A stretch of DNA of 9,492 bases, taken from contig JAFMSC010000132.1 in the NCBI GenBank assembly GCA_017353825.1, forward strand, positions 1 to 9,492, in the 5' to 3' direction. Below the pieces are notes generated by a model that saw only the letters and a list, made by a program, of their open reading frames with translations, was not told the origin of the DNA and did not search any database. Each line of letters starts with the position of its first letter. Positions within the stretch are counted from its first letter, which is position 1. The DNA is from Hyphomicrobiaceae bacterium. GTDB lineage: Bacteria; Pseudomonadota; Alphaproteobacteria; Rhizobiales; Hyphomicrobiaceae. A program made the translations under genes and the position numbers. Shown piece by piece: positions 1-7,100 of this stretch.

Positions 1-696
1 CGATCCGCTCAGCCGGCGCTGCGATGGCCTCGCCGACGCGGGCAAGCATGTTGGCGATGGCGCCCTGCGAGATCGTGAGGCCGAAAAGACCCTCAAAGAC
101 TTCGGTCAGCCGCTTGTAGCCGATCATCTGGCAGCCGTGCAGGTACGCGGCCATCGACGTGATGCCCGGACCGAACGGTGTGCCTTCGGGCATATCCGCG
201 GGTGCGTTCGCCGTCACCCGCGCCTTGCAGCATGGGCAGGTGGCGCGGAACAGCTCGACGCGCGTCGTGACCGGCCTGATCGGCGGAATGTCGATGTGGT
301 CGTACTCCTTCGCGAGGACCGTCCGGTCTCGCTGAGCGCGGCACCGCACGTACAGTGTTCAGCAAAAAAGCGTCGCGTCGCGTCGGGATTCTCGGCCAGC
401 TTGCGGGCGACGCCGGGCCGGCCCTTGCGACGCCGCTTGACCTTCGGCGGTTCGGCATTCGCCTTCTGCCCGCGCGAGGGCGGCACCGAGGAATTGTCAG
501 GCGTCTTCGGCGGTCCGCCAAGCTTGGCTTCGAGTTCGGCGATGCGGGCGTTCTGCGCCTTCACAAGCGCCAGCAGTTCGTCGATGCGCTGGTCCCTGGC
601 GGCAATCTGCGCCACGAGCAGGTCGATCCGCGACAGCAGCGACGCCACCAGATCGGCGTCGTCTCTGCTCGGCGAATCATTCTTGCTCTTCCGCAT
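1..696 (-). pseudogene. IS66-family transposase (TnpC-like), frameshifted and cut by the window edge
   Basis: The first frame (696 down to about 321) starts MRKSKNDSPSRDDADLV. It has a leucine-zipper-like stretch (LVAQIAARDQRIDELLALV), then the IS66 signature PPKTPDNSSVPPSRGQKAN, a basic KRRRKGRPG segment and the start of the zinc-binding region (HCTCGAALSE). Near 321 one base is missing. The homologous protein continues in the next frame as LAKEYDHIDIPPIRPVTTRV, then ATCPCCKARVTANAPADMPE, then FGPGITSMAAYLHGCQMIGY and FGLTISQGAIANMLARVGEA. That second frame stays open to base 1. IS66 TnpC is normally one uninterrupted frame, so I read this as an inactivating mutation or a sequencing error rather than programmed frameshifting. 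The DDE catalytic domain is outside the window. No clear ribosome binding site precedes the ATG at 696. Confidence 0.88.
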
Positions 697-776
697 GGAG
701 AGCGTGAATCATCTCGCCGCAGTCGGCTCAACACTTCAGACCCGAGTCACAACGCCGCAGAGGGGTGAGTAGTTAC
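1..776 (-). mobile_element. IS66-family insertion sequence, one end only
   Basis: This is the transposase-start end of an IS66-family element; the rest lies beyond the left edge. Read on the minus strand, the proposed tip starts at 776 with GTAACTACTCACC. About 80 bases separate it from the transposase start at 696. No tnpA or tnpB gene lies between tip and transposase, which suggests the transposase-only (ISBst12-like) branch of the family. The tip is inferred from the GTAA-type ends usual in IS66 elements. The other inverted repeat and the target duplication cannot be seen, so the exact border is uncertain. Confidence 0.6.
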
Positions 777-974
777 CTGCCGAACAAATGGAATTGTCAT
801 TGGCTGGCTCGGCAACGGTGATTTTTGGCACACGTCTTCCCTCTATCCGTCTGCCTGTATCCGTCGGTTTCCCGGGCATAGATGCCTTTGGCGAGCGGCT
901 TGCGTTGGGGCGATCCTCGGAATGTGTCGCTTGAGTTTGCCGCCCCCTCTCCCGCACGGCAGACGCGCGGACAG

Positions 975-1937
975 CTATCTTGCGCGGCTGATGCTGCGGC
1001 CGAGGCGCCAGTGCTCCTCGCGCACACGGATGTCCGCCAGGATGCGATCGAGCAGCAGGCAGGTACGCAGGAACAGGTCGGAGCCCTCGCGGTAGTCAGC
1101 GGGGGCGAAGAAATCGCAGCGACCCGCCTTGAACAGCTCCACGCACTTGGCCCTGCCTTTGGCCTTCCCTGCCGGGTAGACGGCCACGGCATATCCGCCG
1201 TTCTTGCGCATCACCGCCATGGAAGGCACGTCGGTGTCGCCGTCCCCGAAATAGATCATGTTGGCGAACGGGATTGGCCGTAGCGGCTCGGGCATGTGCT
1301 GGTTGATGCTCTCGCCCAAATTCTCCACACCCTTGTTGATGCGGAAGAGATACTGGGTCTTGCCGGTGTCGGTGATGACGCGCTTGGGGAACGGCAGGTC
1401 GTAGGGGTCGAACCAGTATTCGGAGGCGAACACGTTGTGGAAGCGCCGATAGATCGACGTGCCCTCGACGATCTCCTTGAGGCCCGACGACACGAGATAG
1501 TGCCTCAACTGCACGCCGTGGCTCTGGGCGTGGCTCTTGACGTAGCCGGCGATGGCATCGAACCAGCCCTCGACGCCGGGAAACAGCTCAACATGTTGCC
1601 CCTGGGCGACGAGATCGGCGCGGTCGATGCGTATCCCCTTGGCCTTGGCTTTGCGGTACAGGAGGTGCATGTAGGTGATGAGCGGATCGGCGCGCTCGCG
1701 CTTGGCAAGCGCGTTGCTCTCCGCCCAGAAGGCGGGAGCATCGGCGCCGATCTGGGGCAAGAAGGCGTATTCCTGCATTGGCCTGGGCGACAGCGTGCCG
1801 TCGAAATCGTAGACCAGGGCGATGGTCTTGCGGTCGAACTTGAAAGGCAGGGAGCTGCGCGCGCCTCCCTCGGTCGGGGTGGCCGACGCCAACCCTTGAC
1901 CCGTCGGTTTGCGGCGCCCGTTCATGCGCTCGGCCAT
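975..1937 (-). CDS. HAD-superfamily hydrolase (probable phosphatase)
   Basis: A 320-residue cytoplasmic protein of the haloacid dehalogenase superfamily, probably a phosphoric-ester hydrolase; its substrate cannot be read from sequence. All four motifs are visible: motif I DFDGTLS (44-50, nucleophile D44 and acid/base D46), motif II LVSSG (149-152 region), a lysine in TGKTQ (about 193) as motif III, and motif IV GDGDTD (231-236) for Mg2+. An alpha-helical cap probably lies between motifs I and II. The frame is open upstream to 2060, but I chose the ATG at 1937: a G-rich stretch (GGGGGG) lies just before it, and the upstream codons do not resemble the family. A second ATG at 1925 is possible. 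The first 35 or so residues are low in conservation value. It is divergent from the metallophosphoesterase. A weak promoter-like pair (TGGACC, 18 bases, CATACT) lies at 1982-2011. Confidence 0.85.
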   Translation of the reverse strand: MAERMNGRRKPTGQGLASATPTEGGARSSLPFKFDRKTIALVYDFDGTLSPRPMQEYAFLPQIGADAPAFWAESNALAKRERADPLITYMHLLYRKAKAKGIRIDRADLVAQGQHVELFPGVEGWFDAIAGYVKSHAQSHGVQLRHYLVSSGLKEIVEGTSIYRRFHNVFASEYWFDPYDLPFPKRVITDTGKTQYLFRINKGVENLGESINQHMPEPLRPIPFANMIYFGDGDTDVPSMAVMRKNGGYAVAVYPAGKAKGRAKCVELFKAGRCDFFAPADYREGSDLFLRTCLLLDRILADIRVREEHWRLGRSISRAR

Positions 1938-2120
1938 GACGCCCCCCGCGCGTGGTGAGATGGTGGAGTGGTGAGGTTGTGAGTATGGCGCCGAGTTGGC
2001 GACATGGTCCAGCTCGTGTTCTGGAGCCTCATGATCCCGGAAGGTGCGCAAGCCCGCCACGGCCGCCAGCCGGGGCCAGGCTTATCCGCCACGTCGGGGA
2101 TCAAGTCACCTCACACGATC

Positions 2121-2164
2121 CCGGATTGGAGCGCTGCCCGCCTCTGGCTCCGCATCGCTCCGTC
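2121..2164. repeat. Dispersed hairpin repeat, copy 1
   Basis: A 44-base unit that recurs with few changes at 9140-9182. It can fold into a stem: GGAGCG (2128-2133) pairs with CGCTCC (2156-2161), and after one mismatch TGC pairs with GCA. It lies in the HAD/metallophosphoesterase gap, about 65 bases before the latter's ATG. It resembles a REP-type intergenic palindrome. No function can be assigned. Confidence 0.6.
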
Positions 2165-2228
2165 GAGGGATGGCGGGTGCGCGCGGCGCTGTCAGGGCAC
2201 CGTCACGTTCGGGGCGCATGAAGAGGCC

Positions 2229-3062
2229 ATGACATTCCGCCTCGCCCAGATCTCCGATACACACCTCAGTGGCCGGAAGCCCTTCTTCGTCGAGAACTTC
2301 AACCTCATCGTCGCTGCCCTTGCCGCCTCGGCGCCGGACCTGGTTGTGAACACCGGCGACGTGTCGCTCGACGGGGCAGCCGAGGACGACGACCTGGCCG
2401 AGGCGCGCCGCCTGCACGATGCCATCGGGCTGCCGGTGCGGTGCATCCCAGGCAATCACGACGTCGGCGAGAGCCACGACCTGCCGGGCACGCGTGAGCC
2501 GCTGGTCTCGGCCGCCAGCCGCGCGCGCTATTTGCGCCATTTCGGGGACGATTTCTGGCACCTGGACGTGCCGGGATGGCGGCTCATTGCCATCGACAGC
2601 CAGCTGCTCGCGGGCAGCCTCGAGGCCGCGGTGGTGCAGGCGGATTTCATCGCGCAGGCTGCGGCTTCGAGCATGGGCCGCCGGCTTGCGCTGCTCGTGC
2701 ACAAGCCGCTGTTTGATGCCTCCGCCGCCGAGACCGCCGTCACCGGGCGCTTTGTCAATCCGGGCGCCCGAGGCCGGCTGCTTGCCGCGTTCGGCACGCA
2801 GCGGCCGGCGGTGATCGCCAGCGGCCACGTGCACCAATACCGCTCCACCCTCAGCGAAGGCGCGCGTCATATCTGGGCACCCTCAACGGGCTTCATCATC
2901 CCGGACGCGCGCCAGCCGCGCTACGGGGAGAAGGAGGTGGGCTACGTGGAGCACCGCTTCGAGGCTGACGGCTCCCACAGCAGCGTCTTCGTGCGGGTGG
3001 CAGGCCTGAAGCGCCTCGACATCGCCGACTTCGCCGAGGAGGCGTACGGCGTGAAGCCCTAG
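2229..3062 (+). CDS. Calcineurin-like metallophosphoesterase (CpdA-like)
   Basis: A 277-residue two-metal phosphoesterase, most like the class III cyclic-nucleotide phosphodiesterase (CpdA) group by its motif order. The metal ligands are all present: ISDTH (D10, H12), NTGDVS (D44), GNHD (75-78; N76, H77), VHKP (H158) and SGHVH (199-202; H200, H202). There is no signal peptide or membrane segment, so it should be cytoplasmic. The actual substrate (cAMP, another nucleotide or a phosphodiester lipid) is not decided by these motifs. The frame is open back to 2004, but the ATG at 2229 directly precedes the conserved FRLAQISDTH strand and has a purine-rich AAGAGG a few bases before it. The gene converges on infA, with one base between the stop codons. 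It is divergent from the HAD phosphatase, so the two could share control. Confidence 0.88.
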   Translation: MTFRLAQISDTHLSGRKPFFVENFNLIVAALAASAPDLVVNTGDVSLDGAAEDDDLAEARRLHDAIGLPVRCIPGNHDVGESHDLPGTREPLVSAASRARYLRHFGDDFWHLDVPGWRLIAIDSQLLAGSLEAAVVQADFIAQAAASSMGRRLALLVHKPLFDASAAETAVTGRFVNPGARGRLLAAFGTQRPAVIASGHVHQYRSTLSEGARHIWAPSTGFIIPDARQPRYGEKEVGYVEHRFEADGSHSSVFVRVAGLKRLDIADFAEEAYGVKP

Positions 3063-3063
3063 C

Positions 3064-3348
3064 TCAGCGGAATCGGCGCTGGGGCGGGCGACGCTGTCCT
3101 CCGCCCGGCACGCTGCTGGGCGCGCGCGGATCCTTGTGTCGGAAGTTGATGCGACCTTTGTCGAGGTCGTAGGGGGTCATCTCGACCGTGACCTTGTCGC
3201 CGGCCAGGATACGGATGCGGTTCTTTTTCATACGGCCGGAGGTGTAGGCCACCACCTCGTGCCCGTTCTCAAGCTTGACGCGGCAGCGCGCGTCGGGAAG
3301 CACCTCCACGACAACCCCTTCGAACTCCAGCGGCTCTTCTTTGGCCAT
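3064..3348 (-). CDS. infA: Translation initiation factor IF-1 with C-terminal extension
   Basis: A 94-residue protein. Residues 1 to about 72 are a complete IF-1 S1/OB-fold domain that binds the A site of the 30S subunit during initiation. Diagnostic stretches are MAKEEPLEFEGVVVEVLP, the RVKLENGHEVVAYTSGRMKK core, NRIRILAGDKVTVEM and TPYDLDKGRINFRHK. Ordinary IF-1 ends near residue 72. Here it continues with a proline-, glycine- and arginine-rich tail ending GGGQRRPPQRRFR. The start at 3348 is fixed by a strong Shine-Dalgarno AGGAGA and by the conserved MAKEE opening; the longer open frame to 3516 encodes repeat-derived arginine-rich sequence and is rejected. Alphaproteobacteria often carry a second, longer IF-1 paralogue, and this may be that copy rather than the only infA. 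It converges with the metallophosphoesterase. Confidence 0.95.
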   Translation of the reverse strand: MAKEEPLEFEGVVVEVLPDARCRVKLENGHEVVAYTSGRMKKNRIRILAGDKVTVEMTPYDLDKGRINFRHKDPRAPSSVPGGGQRRPPQRRFR

Positions 3349-3352
3349 GCAG

Positions 3353-3358
3353 TCTCCT
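3353..3358 (-). promoter_or_regulatory. Ribosome binding site of infA
   Basis: Read on the minus strand the bases are AGGAGA, followed by CTGC and the ATG at 3348. This strong Shine-Dalgarno match decides the infA start over the longer open frame. Confidence 0.85.
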
Positions 3359-3362
3359 GTGT

Positions 3363-3406
3363 GCGGGGGGTCCGACCCTCGCCCCTCTTTGCGGGGGGCA
3401 CGACCC
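3363..3406. repeat. Imperfect direct repeat in the infA leader
   Basis: Two 16-base units, GCGGGGGGTCCGACCC (3363-3378) and GCGGGGGGCACGACCC (3391-3406), differ at two positions and start 28 bases apart. They lie immediately upstream of the infA ribosome binding site, so they would be in its transcribed leader if the promoter is farther upstream. Function unknown. Confidence 0.5.
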
Positions 3407-3410
3407 CATC

Positions 3411-3455
3411 GTCGTCGCGTTCGAAGTCGTCGCGTTCGAAGTTGTCGCGTTCGAG
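3411..3455. repeat. Three tandem 15-bp repeats upstream of infA
   Basis: The unit GTCGTCGCGTTCGAA occurs exactly at 3411-3425 and 3426-3440. A third copy at 3441-3455, GTTGTCGCGTTCGAG, differs at two positions. Each unit carries a TTCGA(A) core, and successive cores are one and a half helical turns apart. The array could be a slipped-strand minisatellite or a set of binding sites in the infA leader or promoter region. Confidence 0.75.
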
Positions 3456-3510
3456 TTGTCCCAGAGGCCCGCCAGGGCCTGATCCCGGCTACGCGGCCGG
3501 CCGATTCTCG

Positions 3511-3525
3511 GGTCATTTATTGACC
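3511..3525. promoter_or_regulatory. Hyphenated dyad beside the candidate infA promoter (possible operator)
   Basis: GGTCA and TGACC flank TTTAT, giving a perfect 5-bp inverted repeat with an AT-rich centre, unusual in this GC-rich gap. It sits 6 bases downstream (infA direction) of the candidate -10 element and so would cover the transcription start. A role as operator is inference. Confidence 0.35.
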
Positions 3526-3531
3526 GGCCGG

Positions 3532-3561
3532 TATATGGGCCGCCTTCCGCGCTTCCGGCAA
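3532..3561 (-). promoter_or_regulatory. Candidate sigma70-type promoter for infA
   Basis: Read on the minus strand, TTGCCG (3556-3561) and CATATA (3532-3537) are separated by 18 bases. They are the best -35/-10 pair I found upstream of infA. The resulting leader would be about 175 bases and would contain the tandem repeats. GC-rich alphaproteobacterial promoters diverge from consensus, so this is tentative. Confidence 0.3.
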
Positions 3562-3582
3562 GCGAAAAAGGGCAATGGCGCC

Positions 3583-3597
3583 GGGCAGATTCTGCCC
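3583..3597. repeat. Small perfect hairpin in the infA upstream gap
   Basis: GGGCAG, ATT, CTGCCC form a 6-bp stem with a 3-base loop. No T-run follows on either strand. The gene-free stretch 3349-3764 otherwise holds only the repeats, dyad and hairpins listed here; I see no credible gene in it. Confidence 0.35.
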
Positions 3598-3724
3598 AGC
3601 GCGCACGAGGCCGTTGTATACGATTTGCGCCCCGGCCGGTACGGCGAAATTTCACGCAACGGCTTGCGTCGGGGGGCGATCGTGGCCCTTCGTGCCCTTT
3701 TCGCGGGGCTTGGAGGCAACGGAC

Positions 3725-3747
3725 CGGCCGGCCGGATGGGCCGGCCG
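3725..3747 (-). terminator. GC-rich hairpin downstream of the small gene (terminator-like)
   Basis: CGGCCGGCC (3725-3733) and GGCCGGCCG (3739-3747) form a perfect 9-bp stem around a 5-base loop. It begins 18 bases after the stop of the small minus-strand gene, where a terminator would be expected. No T-run follows it, so it would be a non-canonical terminator, an mRNA 3' stabiliser, or simply a palindromic element. Confidence 0.4.
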
Positions 3748-3764
3748 ACCAGCGTCGGTTAGCG

Positions 3765-3995
3765 TTAGCTTAGAAACGACCTGCCCCCCGACAGGCGGCG
3801 CATGATCTCGCGCTCCATTTCGTCGGTCAGTGGCCCGCGGTTGGCGACGTAGCGGGCGATCTCGCGTTCGGCGTGCTCCTGCCGTGACATGACGATGGCA
3901 TCGTAGAGCCTCGCAAGCAGCCGCTTGTGGGCCGGCTTGGCTTTCGCCTCCTCGGCCCGAACCGCGTCGTGGCGGGCGTACGTCAGGGTGCTCAT
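3765..3995 (-). CDS. Small uncharacterised charged protein (76 residues)
   Basis: I do not recognise a named family, although short alphaproteobacterial proteins of this general style are common. The protein opens MSTLTYARHDAVRAEEAKAK. It is rich in Arg, Glu and Ala and looks wholly alpha-helical, with an amphipathic run around RLLARLYDAIVMSRQEHAER and a second helix around GPLTDEMEREIMRRLSGG. There is no signal peptide, membrane segment or cysteine. The ATG at 3995 is chosen because GGAG lies 6 bases before it and because coding-like composition starts there; the same frame is open to 4349, but those residues look random. It follows the oxoprolinase on the same strand with a gap of about 190 bases that includes no clear terminator, so read-through from that gene is possible. 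Confidence 0.65.
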   Translation of the reverse strand: MSTLTYARHDAVRAEEAKAKPAHKRLLARLYDAIVMSRQEHAEREIARYVANRGPLTDEMEREIMRRLSGGRSFLS

Positions 3996-4188
3996 GACGG
4001 TCTCCGTCTTTGCGACTTCTGCCAACACCGTCCTTGAGCTGGCTCCCGATGGGCCACGGGCCTTCTTGGCGGGCCGAAGCGTTTCGCTGCCAGTTATGTG
4101 GAGGCTCCGGACACCTGGAGCTAGACTTCTCGCTGCGCCGCAGCATTGCGACTGCAGCATGGCTTGAACGCGACCTCTTTCACAGCCG

Positions 4189-7100
4189 TCACAGGCGCCC
4201 GAATCCCCCGCCGGTCGGCGTCTTGATGATGACGGCCTCCCCGGGCTCAAGCTCCGTCTGGTCACAACCTTCGAGCCGTTCCAAATGGCCGTTGTTGCGA
4301 CGCACCCAATTCTCGCCGCATTCGCCCGGGGCGCCGCCGTCCAGGCCATAGGGGCGCACCTTGCGGAAACTTGACAGGATGGCGCAGTCCATGCGCTCCA
4401 GAAAGCGGATGCGCCTCAGCGTGCCGTCACCGGCGTTCCATTTGCCCTTGCCTCCGGAGCCGCGGCGGATGGAGAACTCCTCCAGTAGCACAGGGTAGCG
4501 CAGCTCCAGCACCTCGGGGTCGGTGAGGCGGGTGTTGGTCATGTGCACATGCACCCCCGCGGTGCCGTCGAAGCCTGGGCCGGCCGGGCTGCCGGAGCAG
4601 ATGGTTTCGTAATACTGGTAGCGGGCATTGCCGAAGGTAAGGTTGTTCATGGTGCCCTGGCTGGGCCCCAAGGCCTTCATGGCAGCGAACAAGCAATTGG
4701 TGACAATCTGGCTCGTCTCCACGTTGCCCGCCACGACAGCCGCCGGGTAGGAGGGCTTGAGCATCGACCGTTCGGGGATGACGATCTCGATTGGTTTGAG
4801 GCAGCCGGCGTTCATGGGGATCGGCTCGTTCACCATGACGCGGAACACGTAAAGTGTGGCCGCGCGCGTGACGGGCTCGGGGGCGTTGAAGTTGTTGGGC
4901 TGCTGCATCGACGTACCCGAGAAGTCGACGCGCGCACGGCGGCTGGCGCGATCTACCGAGATTTTCACGTCCACCCACGTGCCCTGGTCCATCTCGACCC
5001 GAAAGTGGCCGTCGTCGAGCCGGGAGAGCAGGCGGCGCACGCTCTCCTCCGCGTTGTCCTGCACGTGGCCCATGTAGGCCTTGACCACGTCGAGGCCGAA
5101 GTGGGCCACCATCTTGTCGAGCTCGGTCACGCCCTTGGCGTTGGCGGCGACGTGCGCCTTGAGGTCGGCGATGTTCTTGGCCGGGCTGCGGGCGGGATAT
5201 TTCGCGTCGGTGAGCAGGGCGTGAGTTTCGGCCTCCAGGAACCGGCCTTGGTCGACCAGCTTGAAGTTGTCGATCAAGACGCCTTCCTCATCGATGCTGG
5301 CGGCACGCGGCGTCATCGAGCCGGGCGTGAGCCCTCCAATGTCCTCGTGGTGGCCGCGGCTGGCGACATAGAAGAGGACGTCCTTGCCGCCGCTGGCGAA
5401 CACTGGGGTGATGACGGTGATGTCGGGCAGGTGGGTGCCGCCGTTGTAGGGCGCGTTGAGCATGTAGACGTCGCCGGGGCGCATCTGGCCGGCATTGGCG
5501 CTGACCACGGTCTCCACCGAGCGGTCCATGGACCCCAAGTGCACGGGCATATGCGGGGCGTTGGCCACGAGCTGACCCTGAGCGTCGAAGACCGCGCAGG
5601 AAAAGTCGAGTCGCTCCTTGATGTTCACCGACTGCGCCGTGTTGCGCAACGCCTCGCCCATCTGCTCGGCGATCGACATGTAGAGGTTGTTGAACACCTC
5701 CAGCAGCACCGGATCGGCGATCTTACCGAGCACCTCACGCTGCCGCGGCGCGGTACGCCGCAGGATCAGGTCGTCGCGCGCCGAGACCTGCAGGCTCCAG
5801 CCCGGCTCCACCACCACGGTCTGGTGCGGCTCGATGACGAGAGCCGGCCCGGTGAGACGATGTCCATGGGGAAGGTTCTCGCGCATGATGACAGGCGCAT
5901 CGTGCCACGCGCGGCCTGAATAGAAGCGTGCCGTTTCTCCCTCCCCGCCTGCCCTCCCAACATCAAAGGGGGCCTCCTCTCCAGCAAGGCTCCGAGCGCT
6001 GACGGGGAGGGTGTTGGGATCAAGGTCGGGGTCTTGCACCGAGGTCGGAACGTGTGGCGGCCCCTCAAGGCGGCCGGCTCCCCGCGCTGATGGAGTGTCA
6101 GGGGCCCTTGGCGTTGCGCGGGCGGAGGCAGACGCAGACCCGCCGCCGGCGGCCTCCACCTCCAGCGCCGCAATCACCACGCCTTTCTCGGGCGATACGA
6201 AGCCGAAGCGCTGGCGGTGCACGGTCTCGAAGGCGTCGCGCATCGCGCCGGCCTCGCTCAAGGTGACGGGGAGCGCGGTGTCGGTGCCGTCGTAGCGCAG
6301 GTGCGCCCAGGCGGTAACGGTGATGTCGGCCCGGTCCACGCCCTGGGCGGCGACCTCGGCGCTCGTGATCTCGGCGAGGCGGCTGCGCAAGGCCTCCACG
6401 GCTGCCATGGCCGTGGCGTCGAGCGGCACCTCCACCGATTGCTCGCGGCTCGCCCGGATCGGCGCTAGGCCCATGCCGTAGGCCGAGAGCAGGCCAGACA
6501 GGGGATGGATCAACACGGTCTCCATGCCCAGCGTGTCGGCGATCTGGCAGGCGTGCTGACCGCCCGCCGAGCCGAAACAGTTGAGCGCGTACTCGGTAAC
6601 GTCATAGCCGCGCTCAACGGAGATCTTCTTGATGGCGTTGGCCATGTTCTCCACGGCGATGCGGATGAAGCCGTCGGCCACCTCTTCCGCGCTGCGCCCG
6701 TCGCCGATCTCGGCCGCCAGCGCCGCGAAGGCCTCGCGCACCGCCGCTTCGTCGAGCGGCTGATCGCGGCCAGGGCCGAAAATCCTGGGGAACGTAGCCG
6801 CCCGCAGCTTGCCCACCATGACGTTGGCGTCGGTAACCGTGAGCGGACCGCCGCGGCGGTAGCACTTGGGGCCGGGATCGGCGCCAGCCGACTGCGGACC
6901 GACGCGAAAGCGCGCGCCATCATAGATGAGGATCGAGCCGCCGCCTGCCGCCACGGTCTGAACACGCAGCATCGGCACGCGCAGGCGCACGCCCGCCACC
7001 TCCGTCTCGAACGAGCGCTCGTACTCGCCCGCGAAGTGGGTCACGTCGGTGGAGGTGCCCCCCATGTCAAAGCCGATCGCCTTGTCGAAGCCGGCGAGCC

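Noticed and set aside
137..772. 211-codon plus-strand frame over the insertion sequence
   Set aside because: It is antisense to the IS66 transposase and has no family features.
736..957. 73-codon minus-strand frame at the IS border
   Set aside because: It spans the inferred IS end, has no ribosome site and random-looking composition; 777-974 holds nothing I can support.
1938..2060. 41-residue extension of the HAD phosphatase
   Set aside because: The residues do not look like the family and the ATG at 1937 is better placed.
2004..2228. 75-residue extension of the metallophosphoesterase
   Set aside because: It includes the hairpin repeat, and the conserved fold begins right at the ATG at 2229.
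2106..2870. 254-codon minus-strand open frame
   Set aside because: It is opposite the metallophosphoesterase, whose motifs are clear on the plus strand; no recognisable domain.
3349..3516. Arginine-rich extension of IF-1
   Set aside because: It is the translated tandem repeat; the conserved MAKEE start with AGGAGA at 3353-3358 is decisive.
4134..4146. GCTGCGCCGCAGC hairpin as terminator of the oxoprolinase
   Set aside because: Only a 5-bp stem with no T-run; no better terminator is visible in 3996-4188.
4543..5919. 458-codon open frame on the plus strand
   Set aside because: It lies opposite the HyuB half of the oxoprolinase and is rich in His, Val and Gly, typical of an antisense shadow of GC-rich coding DNA.
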